Positions 6,802 to 13,516 of a stretch of DNA of 18,050 bases are shown here, piece by piece (within the stretch, counting starts at the first letter, position 1; each line of letters starts with the position of its first letter). The stretch is taken from positions 1 to 18,050 of the forward strand of contig DATCVA010000276.1 in NCBI GenBank assembly GCA_036567205.1, read 5' to 3'. Origin of the DNA: DATCVA01 sp036567205 (GTDB lineage Bacteria; Pseudomonadota; Gammaproteobacteria; Burkholderiales; Burkholderiaceae_B). A model generated the notes under the pieces. It saw only the letters and a list, made by a program, of their open reading frames with translations. It searched no databases and had not been told where the DNA came from. The translations under genes were made by a program, and so were the position numbers.

Positions 6802-7650
6802 ATGAAGTCGATAGACATTACAAGCCGTGTTTCATGTGCAAATAACCTTCCGTTCGTATTGTTCGGCGGCATCAATGTGCTGGAGTCTGAAGACCTGGCC
6901 ATGCGCGCTTGCGAAGAATATAAGCGTGTAACTCATAAGCTTGATATTCCGTATGTGTTCAAGGCGTCCTTCGACAAGGCGAACCGATCATCAATTCATT
7001 CATATCGCGGCCCGGGGCTGGACGAAGGTCTTAAAATTCTCCAGAAGGTTAAAACAGCGTTCGATGTGCCTGTCATTACGGATGTCCACGAGCCATGGCA
7101 GGCAGCGCTTGTGGCAGAGGTAGCCGACGTTTTGCAATTGCCGGCATTTCTGGCCCGCCAAACAGACCTTGTTATTGCTTTGGCTGAAACCAAGCGGCCG
7201 GTTAATATCAAGAAGCCCCAGTTCTTGAGCCCAGGCCAACTGCTGAATATTGTCGAAAAATTCGAAGAGGCGGGTAATAGTCGCTTAATGCTTTGCGAGC
7301 GTGGAACCTGCTTCGGCTATGACAACCTGGTGGTTGACATCCTCGGGTTTGATGTTATGAAGAAGACTTGTGGCGACAGGCCTATAGTTTTCGACGTAAC
7401 TCACTCGCTACAGCAGCGCGATCCTCTTGGCCATGCGTCCGGCGGGCGGCGAAATCAAATTGTTGAACTTGCGCGGGCTGGCATGGCGGTTGGCCTGGGA
7501 GGCTTGTTCCTCGAGGCACATCCGGACCCTGATAACGCCAAATGCGATGGTCCAAGTGCTTTGCCGCTTGAAAAACTGGAACCGTTTTTGGCGCAATTAA
7601 AAACATTGGATCAGCTTATTAAAGCTTTTACACCGCTGGACATTGCTTAA
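6802..7650 (+). CDS. kdsA: 3-deoxy-8-phosphooctulonate (KDO-8-phosphate) synthase
   Basis: Condenses phosphoenolpyruvate with arabinose 5-phosphate to give KDO 8-phosphate, the committed step of KDO synthesis for the lipopolysaccharide inner core; cytoplasmic. The 282-aa chain matches the family end to end: PFVLFGGINVLES, KASFDKANRSSIHSYRGPG, ITDVHEP, QLPAFLARQTDL, KKPQFLSPGQ, a FGYDNLVVD segment and the EAHPDPDNAKCDGPSALPL C-terminal motif. Asn25, in GGINVL, is the residue that marks the metal-independent class (metal-dependent enzymes have Cys there). From memory, Bordetella/Burkholderia KdsA has a different middle (NNLVSDMRSL, DATHSVQLPGGQG). This protein instead has the YDNLVVDILGF and DVTHSLQ versions seen in Neisseria and enterobacteria. 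It also stands alone rather than beside pyrG and eno, so it may be a second or transferred copy. Confidence 0.95.
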   Translation: MKSIDITSRVSCANNLPFVLFGGINVLESEDLAMRACEEYKRVTHKLDIPYVFKASFDKANRSSIHSYRGPGLDEGLKILQKVKTAFDVPVITDVHEPWQAALVAEVADVLQLPAFLARQTDLVIALAETKRPVNIKKPQFLSPGQLLNIVEKFEEAGNSRLMLCERGTCFGYDNLVVDILGFDVMKKTCGDRPIVFDVTHSLQQRDPLGHASGGRRNQIVELARAGMAVGLGGLFLEAHPDPDNAKCDGPSALPLEKLEPFLAQLKTLDQLIKAFTPLDIA

Positions 7651-7660
7651 AGAGCTTAAG

Positions 7661-7690
7661 CCAGGCCTGCAAGGCCGGTATTGATTTTTA
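7661..7690 (+). terminator. Possible Rho-independent terminator after kdsA
   Basis: Ten bases after the kdsA stop, GGCCT-GCA-AGGCC forms a 5-bp GC-rich stem. It extends by two further C:G pairs across a bulged A (CC...GG) and is followed by TATTGATTTTTA. The stem is short and the T tract is interrupted, so this is a moderate candidate. It fits the end of a monocistronic unit. Confidence 0.5.
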
Positions 7691-7758
7691 GGCGGGCAGT
7701 GCGCGTGGGCCGGCTTGCGTCGTTTTCGTAGCACTTGCATTGCCGGCCTTAGCGCTTA

Positions 7759-7859
7759 TTGCATTTCTAGATCAAGCGTCAACGCGAAGACGAAGCGCAG
7801 ACAGTACCGTTGTACGGCAAGCGAAGTCGACAAAGTGCACGTTTGATATGGAAATGGAA
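7759..7859 (+). mobile_element. MITE-like element, copy A (101 bp), TSD TTA
   Basis: Left end TTGCATTTCTAGATCAA and the reverse complement of the right end (TTCCATTTCCATATCAA) match at 14 of 17 positions. It is flanked by direct repeats TTA at 7756-7758 and TTA at 7860-7862. It aligns without gaps to copy D with 80 of 101 positions identical. The conserved core at element positions 32-68 includes CGAAGCGCAGACAGTAC, a 2-base variable spot, and TTGTACGGCAAGCGAAG. The right-hand TTA is the complement of the yicC stop codon TAA, so the element begins exactly behind yicC without altering the protein. It shares a subtype with copy D. No coding capacity was recognised. Confidence 0.8.
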
Positions 7860-8810
7860 TTACTCGATGTTTTGGGCTTGCTCACGCATTTGCTCGATCA
7901 GCAACTTCAAGTCAATTGCCGCGCGTGTCACGCTGATGCCATTGGCCTTGGACCCTAAGGTATTGGCTTCACGGTTCATTTCCTGAAATAGAAAATCCAG
8001 ACGTTTGCCGACACTGCCTGTATTGGCTTTGCCTGCCTTGCTTTTAGCGTTTTTATTTGTACTGGTTTCGCCGGTCGTCAGCAGATGCTCGAGTTCGCTA
8101 ATATGCGAGCGTAGTCGTGAAACTTCTTCCGCTATATCGATGCGCAGCGAAAACAACGAGGTTTCCTGTGCAATCCGCGCCGACAGCTCTTCGCCTGTAA
8201 TCTGTGCAAATCCGCCGGGGTTGGCTGCTTCAAGGGTGTCGCGCAGCTTGGCGGCCAGTTTTTCCTGATGGTCGGCAAGAAGTTGCGGCATTAGCTGTTC
8301 GACTTCGTTAACGATGTCGGTGACGCCGGCGGCGCACTCAAGCATCATTTGGGCCAGGCGCTCACCTTCGCGTTCGCGGTTGGCCTGCAGGTCTGTCAGC
8401 GCCTGGGTGGATGCCTCCATCGCCATAGCTATCCAGATTTCAGGATTAAATGTTTCATTTTCGCCGCCATTCGATCCTTTGATCAGGTCTATGAGCTGGG
8501 GAGCGGCAATGTCTGGAATTACCGTCCGGGCCGCTTTGAGCTGTTCGCCGATGGCGTTCAGGTAGGCAGGATCCAGCGTCTTGGCTGCGTCGCTTTTCGT
8601 GCGGACGTAGTTGACACGGACATCGGTTTTTCCACGGCTTACCACCTGGCCGAGTTTTTCGCGTATTGTTCCCTCGACGATGCGCAGGTCGTCGGGCAGG
8701 CGAAAGTTAATATCCAGGAACCGGCTGTTAACGGTGCGAAACTCGACGGTGATAGTGCCTTCAGGGGATTCGGCACGGGCGCTGCCAAAGGCGGTCATAC
8801 TACGGATCAT
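7860..8810 (-). CDS. yicC: YicC family endoribonuclease
   Basis: YicC-family protein; E. coli YicC is a characterised endoribonuclease involved in RNA turnover. The N-terminus MIRSMTAFGSARAE and the region EFRTVNSRFLDINFRLPDDLR are the family signature (YicC_N). The C-terminal domain (formerly DUF1732) ends with LIEQMREQAQNIE, almost the canonical terminus. ATG 8810 is preferred over the in-frame GTG at 8828 because all family members start MIRSM and CAGGAC precedes it by about 9 bp. The protein has 316 aa against about 287 in E. coli. The extra length is mainly a Lys/Asn/Ser/Ala-rich segment at about residues 246-267, between SELEHLL and GKRLDFLFQEMNREANTLGSKA. The gene diverges from rph across a 152-bp gap, the usual arrangement in Burkholderiales. 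Its stop codon coincides with the target duplication of repeat copy A. Confidence 0.93.
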   Translation of the reverse strand: MIRSMTAFGSARAESPEGTITVEFRTVNSRFLDINFRLPDDLRIVEGTIREKLGQVVSRGKTDVRVNYVRTKSDAAKTLDPAYLNAIGEQLKAARTVIPDIAAPQLIDLIKGSNGGENETFNPEIWIAMAMEASTQALTDLQANREREGERLAQMMLECAAGVTDIVNEVEQLMPQLLADHQEKLAAKLRDTLEAANPGGFAQITGEELSARIAQETSLFSLRIDIAEEVSRLRSHISELEHLLTTGETSTNKNAKSKAGKANTGSVGKRLDFLFQEMNREANTLGSKANGISVTRAAIDLKLLIEQMREQAQNIE

Positions 8811-8962
8811 GGGCTTAGTGTCCTGCACAGTGTTTTACAGACTCTATTATTGCTCATATTGCCGCGCGCCACGGTTTCGGCTACTAGCTGGCTACAGGGT
8901 GCGTTACGATGCTGTCTGCCGGTAATTCGGCCTGATTGTCTTAATTTTTAAAGGGGTCTTTT

Positions 8963-9697
8963 TTGTCTGATTCGATTGCTTTGCGTCCATCCGGGCGTAC
9001 CGTTACTCAATTGCGTCCTTTGTCTATTGACGTGGGCTATACGCGTCACGCCGAAGGCTCGGTCTTGATCAAGGCCGGCGACACACACGTGCTATGCAAT
9101 GCCAGCGTGCTTGAAAAAGTACCTCCCTTTTTAAAAGGGAAAGGGCAGGGATGGGTAACCGCCGAATACGGCATGTTGCCGCGCTCGACGCATACGCGCT
9201 CCGATCGCGAAGCAGCCCGGGGCAAGCAAAGTGGCCGTACGCAAGAGATCCAGCGCCTTATTGGGCGCAGTTTGCGAGCGGTGTTCGATCTGAACGCTTT
9301 GGGCGAACGTACGCTGCATCTGGACTGTGATGTGCTGCAGGCCGACGGCGGTACGCGTTGCGCCAGTATTACCGGCGCATGGGTAGCAGCGGCCCTGGCC
9401 GCACGCGGGCTGCTCGACAAGGGGCTTGTGACTGTCAATCCTTTGCGCGATCACGTTGCGGCGGTTTCCGTGGGGCTGGTCAATGGCCGACCTGTGCTGG
9501 ATCTGGATTACATCGAAGACTCCGGCTGTGATGCCGACATGAATATCGTCATGACGGGCGCGGGCCATTTCGTAGAGGTTCAGGGCACGGCGGAAGGCCA
9601 GACATTTGACCGCGAAGCCTTGGATCTGCTGCTGGATTTCGCGCGCGATGGTATTGCCGAGCTTGTGCAGTTTCAACGCGAAGCACTGGAACGCTGA
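8963..9697 (+). CDS. rph: Ribonuclease PH
   Basis: Phosphorolytic 3'-to-5' exoribonuclease that trims tRNA 3' ends, acting as a hexameric ring in the cytoplasm. The 244-aa chain shows the full family pattern: the RPSGRTVTQLRPLSI start, SVLIKAGDTHVLCNASV, GKGQGWVTAEYGMLPRSTHTR, SGRTQEIQRLIGRSLRAV (phosphate-binding Arg region), the LDCDVLQADGGTRCASITGA motif, and DLDYIEDSGCDADMNIVMT with catalytic acidic residues. The start is TTG 8963, preceded by AAAGGGG about 7 bp upstream. No in-frame ATG exists before the conserved N-terminus, so the rare TTG start looks real. The gene is followed by 345 bp containing two repeat copies before rdgB, so cotranscription with rdgB-hemW would have to cross them. 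No clear terminator was found. Confidence 0.96.
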   Translation: MSDSIALRPSGRTVTQLRPLSIDVGYTRHAEGSVLIKAGDTHVLCNASVLEKVPPFLKGKGQGWVTAEYGMLPRSTHTRSDREAARGKQSGRTQEIQRLIGRSLRAVFDLNALGERTLHLDCDVLQADGGTRCASITGAWVAAALAARGLLDKGLVTVNPLRDHVAAVSVGLVNGRPVLDLDYIEDSGCDADMNIVMTGAGHFVEVQGTAEGQTFDREALDLLLDFARDGIAELVQFQREALER

Positions 9698-10042
9698 TCA
9701 GATTGCCTGAACAATATGTCGTCAGAGGGTGTGCTTGTATTTAATCGCGCGGTTTGACGGCTAATTAATTTCATGTCCAAGATCAATAATGAGCACGAAG
9801 GCGAAACGCGGGCAATACCTTTGTACGGCTGCTGCGCCGATACGCTCCACAGTTGATTTGGAAGTGGAATAAACTATTACTTTCCATTGTCACGTTGTGC
9901 TTGTGTAAAAAAATGGATCTTATGTGCATTCTCAAACCTGCTTCCTTATCCCGTTTTCCAATCAATTGTGAACACGAAGGCGAAACGCGGGCAATACCTT
10001 TGTACGGCTGCTGCGCCGACACAGTTCATGGTTGATTTAGAA
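9698..10042 (+). other. 345-bp gap between rph and rdgB holding two MITE-like copies
   Basis: No gene was recognised here. The first 68 bases after rph hold no clear terminator. Copies B and C of the inverted-repeat element occupy 9769-9869 and 9949-10048, in the same orientation, with 79 bp of AT-rich unique sequence between them. I see no confident promoter in that spacer. The right tip of copy C contains the apparent rdgB start codon. Confidence 0.8.
9769..9869 (+). mobile_element. MITE-like element, copy B (101 bp), TSD TAA
   Basis: The left end TTTCATGTCCAAGATCAA and the reverse-complemented right end TTCCACTTCCAAATCAA are imperfect inverted repeats, with one extra base on the left. Direct repeats TAA flank it at 9766-9768 and 9870-9872. 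Its 50-bp core at 9791-9840 differs at a single position from the core of copy C (9970-10019) and carries GGGCAATACCTTTGTACGG followed by CTGCTGCGCCGA. The second half thus differs from copies A and D, defining a B/C subtype. Confidence 0.75.
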
Positions 10043-10048
10043 ATGAAA
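9949..10048 (+). mobile_element. MITE-like element, copy C (100 bp), overlapping the rdgB start
   Basis: The left end TCCCGTTTTCCAATCAA is the most diverged terminal repeat (about 12/17 against the consensus). The right end TTGATTTAGAAATGAAA is close to that of copy D. The flanks are TTA (9946-9948) and GTA (10049-10051), so the target duplication is degraded or boundary-shifted. The core is 49/50 identical to copy B. The terminal GAAATGAAA includes ATG 10043, the likely start codon of rdgB, and a second in-frame ATG at 10028 also lies inside the element. Confidence 0.72.
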
Positions 10049-10651
10049 GTAAATAAAGTCGTCCTTGCTTCTAATAACGCAGGCAAGTTAAAAGAATTCT
10101 CGGCCATTTTGAATTCAGTCGGCATTGCCATGGTGCCGCAAAGCGAGTTAGGCGTCAGCGAGGCCGAAGAACCGTTTGCGACATTTGTCGAGAATGCCCT
10201 GGCCAAAGCGCGGCATGCCAGTTTGCATACTGGTTTGCCGGCGCTGGCCGATGACTCAGGCTTGTGTGTTAATTGCTTGAATGGCGCGCCAGGGGTGTAT
10301 TCCGCGCGCTACGCTACGCTATCCGGCGGTGAAAAATCCGATCAGGCAAATAATATCCACCTGATTAAAACGCTGGCTGCGTACGCGGACCGTTCTGCTT
10401 GCTATGTGGCCGTTCTGGTTTATGTGCGTTCCGCCGATGATCCACGCCCGATTATTGCGGAAGGAGTGTGGAAGGGTGAAATCGCCGAAACTGCTCAAGG
10501 CTCTAACGGCTTCGGTTACGACCCTTATTTTTACTTGCCGGATCTGGGCAAAACGGTTGCGCAACTGGATCCTGAAGAAAAAAACAGAGTCAGCCATCGC
10601 GGTATAGCGTTAAACAAGCTGGTGCAGGCGCTTAAAGCGCAGGAACATTAA
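10043..10651 (+). CDS. rdgB: XTP/dITP (non-canonical purine NTP) pyrophosphatase, RdgB/HAM1 family
   Basis: Hydrolyses dITP, dXTP and ITP to the monophosphates, keeping deaminated purines out of DNA and RNA. Motifs: VVLASNNAGKLKEF at the N-terminus (nucleotide-binding SxNxxK), FVENALAKARHAS, ALADDSGLCV (catalytic Asp), GAPGVYSARYA, GSNGFGYDPYFYLPD and SHRG near the C-terminus. The 202-aa length is normal. The frame is open further upstream (to 9887), but that part is repeat element and lacks homology. ATG 10043 gives MKVNKVVLASNN, matching family N-termini. ATG 10028 would add MVDLE. Neither has a good Shine-Dalgarno, and both ATGs come from repeat copy C. The stop TAA overlaps the hemW ATG (TAATG), indicating coupled translation. 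Confidence 0.94.
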   Translation: MKVNKVVLASNNAGKLKEFSAILNSVGIAMVPQSELGVSEAEEPFATFVENALAKARHASLHTGLPALADDSGLCVNCLNGAPGVYSARYATLSGGEKSDQANNIHLIKTLAAYADRSACYVAVLVYVRSADDPRPIIAEGVWKGEIAETAQGSNGFGYDPYFYLPDLGKTVAQLDPEEKNRVSHRGIALNKLVQALKAQEH

Positions 10652-11880
10652 TGGTACATCCTGTTTTTTCGATTGTTCCTGAAGGCAAGCCGGCAAAACC
10701 AGCCAGTAAACTTAAAGTTCCGGCCAATGCTGTACTGACGAGCTTGCCGCCGCTTTCGTTATATGTGCATGTGCCCTGGTGCGTGCGCAAGTGTCCCTAT
10801 TGCGATTTCAACTCACACGAACTGCAGGGTGAACTGCCGGAACAAACCTATTTAGCTGCGTTGCGCGCCGATTTAGAGCAAGCCCTGCCGCTTGTGTGGG
10901 GGCGCCAGGTGGTGTCCATTTTTATTGGCGGGGGTACGCCCAGTTTATTGTCGGCCGGCACACTTGACCAAATGCTGGCCCTGTTTCGCGCCTACCTTAA
11001 TATATTGCCCGATGCCGAAGTCACGCTCGAGGCTAATCCAGGCACAGTAGAGGCAGGGCGTTTTACCGAGTACGCCCGCAGCGGTATTAATCGTATTTCG
11101 CTGGGCATACAAAGCTTTAACGATCAGGCATTGAAAGCACTGGGCCGTATTCATGATTCCAGGCAAGCATTCGCCGCCATAGAGATCGCCCAGAAAGCGG
11201 TGCAGCGCGTCAATCTTGACATTATGTTTGCGCTGCCGCAGCAATCGCTGGATGCCTGCTCGCAAGATTTGCGGCAGGCCATGTCGTTCAAAACCGAGCA
11301 TCTATCGCTGTACCACTTAACGCTCGAACCCAATACAGTGTTTGCCAAGTACCCGCCAAGCGTGCCGGACGACGATGCAAGTGCAGCCATGCAAGACCTG
11401 ATTGCCGAGCAAACTACTTTGCACGGCTGGGAGCGCTATGAGGTTTCGGCCTATGCTCAGCCTGGTGCGCGCTGTAGACATAACGTCAACTACTGGGAGT
11501 TTGGCGATTATCTTGGCATTGGCCCGGGCGCGCACGGCAAACTGTCGTTTCATGACAAGATTATTCGCCAGGCCAAGCTAAAGAACCCGGTATCCTGGAT
11601 GGAAAAAGCGCAACGGTTTGATGGCAGCCATATTGCAGAAGAGCGCATCGTAGGCGCTGATGAATTGCCGTTTGAGTTTATGTTGAACGTCTTGCGACTA
11701 AAGTCCGGAGTATCGACCAGCAGTTTTACCGAGCGCACCGGTTTGTCGCTATTATCGGTGGCCCCTGCGGTGAACCGTGCTGTGGCCAAAGGCTTGCTGG
11801 AGCCAGATCCCGCAAGGTTTCAGGCAACGCCTTTGGGCTGGCAGTTCTTGAACGATTTACAAGCAGAATTTTTAGAGTAA
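10651..11880 (+). CDS. hemW: Radical SAM family heme chaperone HemW
   Basis: HemW-type radical SAM protein (often mislabelled coproporphyrinogen III oxidase HemN), a heme chaperone that delivers heme to respiratory enzymes. The iron-sulfur cluster motif CVRKCPYCDF gives CX3CX2C at residues 44, 48 and 51. VPWCVRKCPYCDFNSHE is the HemW form of that motif rather than the HemN form. Further features are IGGGTPSLL (SAM binding), EANPGTVE, INRISLGIQSFN, the NLDIMFALPQQ strand and the HemN C-terminal domain including RHNVNYWEFGDYLGIGPGAHG. At 409 aa it is about 30 residues longer than the E. coli protein, mainly through a Lys/Pro/Ala-rich N-terminal lead before SLYVHVPW. ATG 10651 overlaps the rdgB stop. 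The rdgB-hemW pairing is typical of Burkholderiales. Confidence 0.94.
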   Translation: MVHPVFSIVPEGKPAKPASKLKVPANAVLTSLPPLSLYVHVPWCVRKCPYCDFNSHELQGELPEQTYLAALRADLEQALPLVWGRQVVSIFIGGGTPSLLSAGTLDQMLALFRAYLNILPDAEVTLEANPGTVEAGRFTEYARSGINRISLGIQSFNDQALKALGRIHDSRQAFAAIEIAQKAVQRVNLDIMFALPQQSLDACSQDLRQAMSFKTEHLSLYHLTLEPNTVFAKYPPSVPDDDASAAMQDLIAEQTTLHGWERYEVSAYAQPGARCRHNVNYWEFGDYLGIGPGAHGKLSFHDKIIRQAKLKNPVSWMEKAQRFDGSHIAEERIVGADELPFEFMLNVLRLKSGVSTSSFTERTGLSLLSVAPAVNRAVAKGLLEPDPARFQATPLGWQFLNDLQAEFLE

Positions 11881-11913
11881 CGCCCCGTTTAGGATCAATC
11901 CTGCACTACAATT

Positions 11914-11930
11914 TGCACCATATCTGTGCG
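11914..11930 (+). promoter_or_regulatory. Candidate NtrC binding site upstream of glnA
   Basis: TGCACCATATCTGTGCG is a 17-bp near-dyad close to the NtrC consensus (TGCACCANNNTGGTGCA); the half-sites TGCAC and GTGC are intact. Its centre lies about 104 bp upstream of the transcription start predicted from the sigma-54 promoter, the distance expected for an NtrC enhancer. A partial extra half-site (TGCACT) lies at 11902-11907. Confidence 0.6.
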
Positions 11931-11948
11931 TTACGCCAATAATCGCCA

Positions 11949-11966
11949 ATCCAGTGCATTCTGGAT
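11949..11966. promoter_or_regulatory. 6-bp dyad in the glnA upstream region
   Basis: ATCCAG-TGCATT-CTGGAT is a perfect inverted repeat between the NtrC-like site and the sigma-54 promoter. No T run follows, so it is not a terminator of the hemW transcript. It contains TGCAT and ATGCG (11955-11969), which could be a weak second NtrC site with shortened spacing. Confidence 0.3.
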
Positions 11967-11998
11967 GCGGTCTGACTAGATAACATTCAGTTTAATAA

Positions 11999-12016
11999 TT
12001 GGCATGATTTTTGCTT
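11999..12016 (+). promoter_or_regulatory. Sigma-54 (RpoN) promoter of glnA
   Basis: TTGGCATGATTTTTGCTT matches the -24/-12 consensus TGGCAC-N5-TTGCW, with the invariant GG at 12001-12002 and GC at 12013-12014 separated by exactly 10 bases. Transcription would begin near 12026, about 50 bases before the glnA ATG. Together with the NtrC-like site this supports nitrogen-responsive control of glnA-ntrB-ntrC. Confidence 0.82.
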
Positions 12017-12076
12017 CATGGCATTTGTCATGTATTAGTACATTCTTATTCGACCTCTCATTGCTCAGGAGACTTT

Positions 12077-13489
12077 ATGTCCACCCCAGAAGAAGTTGTC
12101 AAGCTCATCGCCGAACGCGAAGTGGCTTTTGTTGATTTTCGGTTTACCGATACCCTGGGGCGCGAGCACCATATGTCAGTACCCGGCCACAGTGTAGATG
12201 AAGAAAAACTTGAGGCGGGGCAGGCGTTTGACGGCTCGTCGATCGCAGGTTGGAAGGGTATCGAAGCGTCGGACATGGTGCTGATTCCCGATCCAAAATC
12301 GGCTCGCATGGATCCTTTTCGCGAAGAACCCACCTTGATTCTGACATGCGACGTCGTTGAGCCGTCTGACCTGAAAGGTTACGACCGTGATCCACGCTCT
12401 TTGGCTAAACGAGCCGAAGCGTATCTGAAGTCCAGTGGTCTGGGCGATACGGCGTATTTTGGACCTGAGCCGGAATTTTTTGTGTTCGACGGCGTTACGT
12501 GGGACGACGGTCCGTCGGGCTGCTTCGTCAAGATCAAATCAGAAGAAGCATCATGGTCGCGTGGTCTGGAGCTGGAAGGCGGCAACATGGGCCATCGCCC
12601 CAGCGTTAAAGGCGGCTATGTACCTGTGCCGCCTATCGATTCGTTCCAGGACATGCGTTCTGAAATGTGTTTGTTGCTTGAGCAGCAAGGCGTGCCGGTT
12701 GAAGTGCATCATCACGAAGTGGCCGGCCCGGGCCAGCTCGAAATTGGTACCAGGTTCAGCACGCTGGTCGAGCGCGCCGACTGGAATCAAATCATGAAAT
12801 ACACCATTCATAATGTGGCGCATGTTTACGGTAAAACGGCCACCTTCATGCCCAAGCCTGTGGTGGGCGATAACGGCTCGGGCATGCATGTGCATCAATC
12901 TATCTGGAAAGATGGCCAGAATTTGTTTGCGGGTAACGGCTATGCCGGTTTGTCCGAATTTGCGCTGTATTACATCGGCGGAATTATCAAGCACGCCCGT
13001 GCGCTGAACGCCATTACGAATCCTGGCACGAACTCGTATAAACGCCTCGTGCCGCACTACGAAGCGCCTGTCAAACTGGCTTACTCCGCCCGCAACCGTT
13101 CGGCGTCGATTCGTATTCCGTATGTGGGCAGTCCTAAAGGCCGCCGTATTGAAGCGCGCTTCCCGGATCCGCTGGCCAATCCGTATCTGGCGTTTTCGGC
13201 CCTCATGATGGCCGGTCTGGATGGTGTGCAGAACAAAATCCATCCCGGCGATCCCGCAGACAAGAACCTTTACGACTTGCCGCCGGAAGAAGATGCAAAA
13301 ATTCCAACGGTATGTGCTTCGCTCGAAGAAGCCATCGACGCACTGGATCGGGATCGTGAATTCCTGACTCGTGGCGGCGTGTTCAGCAATGACATGCTTG
13401 ATGCCTATATCGACCTGAAAATGGCCGAAATTACACGTTTACGCATGACGACACATCCCGTTGAGTTCGACATGTACTACAGCCTTTAA
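12077..13489 (+). CDS. glnA: Type I glutamine synthetase
   Basis: ATP-dependent synthesis of glutamine from glutamate and ammonia, as a cytoplasmic dodecamer. The 470-aa protein has the GS beta-grasp N-terminus (VKLIAEREVAFVDFRFTDTLG), DGSSIAGWKGIEASDM, FGPEPEFFVFD (metal ligands), HHEVAGPGQLEIG and GSGMHVHQSIWKDG. The NPGTNSYKRLVPHYEAP loop and the RNRSASIRIP segment follow. Tyr399 in KNLYDLPPEE is the adenylylation site, so this is the GSI-beta form regulated by GlnE. ATG 12077 with AGGAGA at 12067-12072 is chosen over the longer in-frame extension to 12011, which would overlap the promoter. It heads the glnA-ntrB-ntrC operon, with 27 bp to ntrB. Confidence 0.97.
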   Translation: MSTPEEVVKLIAEREVAFVDFRFTDTLGREHHMSVPGHSVDEEKLEAGQAFDGSSIAGWKGIEASDMVLIPDPKSARMDPFREEPTLILTCDVVEPSDLKGYDRDPRSLAKRAEAYLKSSGLGDTAYFGPEPEFFVFDGVTWDDGPSGCFVKIKSEEASWSRGLELEGGNMGHRPSVKGGYVPVPPIDSFQDMRSEMCLLLEQQGVPVEVHHHEVAGPGQLEIGTRFSTLVERADWNQIMKYTIHNVAHVYGKTATFMPKPVVGDNGSGMHVHQSIWKDGQNLFAGNGYAGLSEFALYYIGGIIKHARALNAITNPGTNSYKRLVPHYEAPVKLAYSARNRSASIRIPYVGSPKGRRIEARFPDPLANPYLAFSALMMAGLDGVQNKIHPGDPADKNLYDLPPEEDAKIPTVCASLEEAIDALDRDREFLTRGGVFSNDMLDAYIDLKMAEITRLRMTTHPVEFDMYYSL

Positions 13490-13516
13490 AGACACAGCCA
13501 TGCGAGTCGTAACGTT

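Noticed and set aside
9791..10019. CRISPR-like array in the rph-rdgB gap
   Set aside because: Only two repeat units are present, 179 bp apart; other copies are kilobases away, and they have inverted ends and target duplications, so they are dispersed elements and not an array.
9887..10042. N-terminal extension of RdgB starting near 9887
   Set aside because: The extra residues are translated from spacer and repeat element sequence and have no RdgB homology; the family N-terminus begins at about 10043.
10651..11880. Coproporphyrinogen III dehydrogenase HemN
   Set aside because: The VPWCVRKCPYCDFNSH motif and 409-aa length fit HemW, not the longer HemN.
12011..12076. Longer glutamine synthetase start at 12011
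   Set aside because: It would begin inside the sigma-54 promoter and before the predicted transcription start; ATG 12077 has a strong AGGAGA site.
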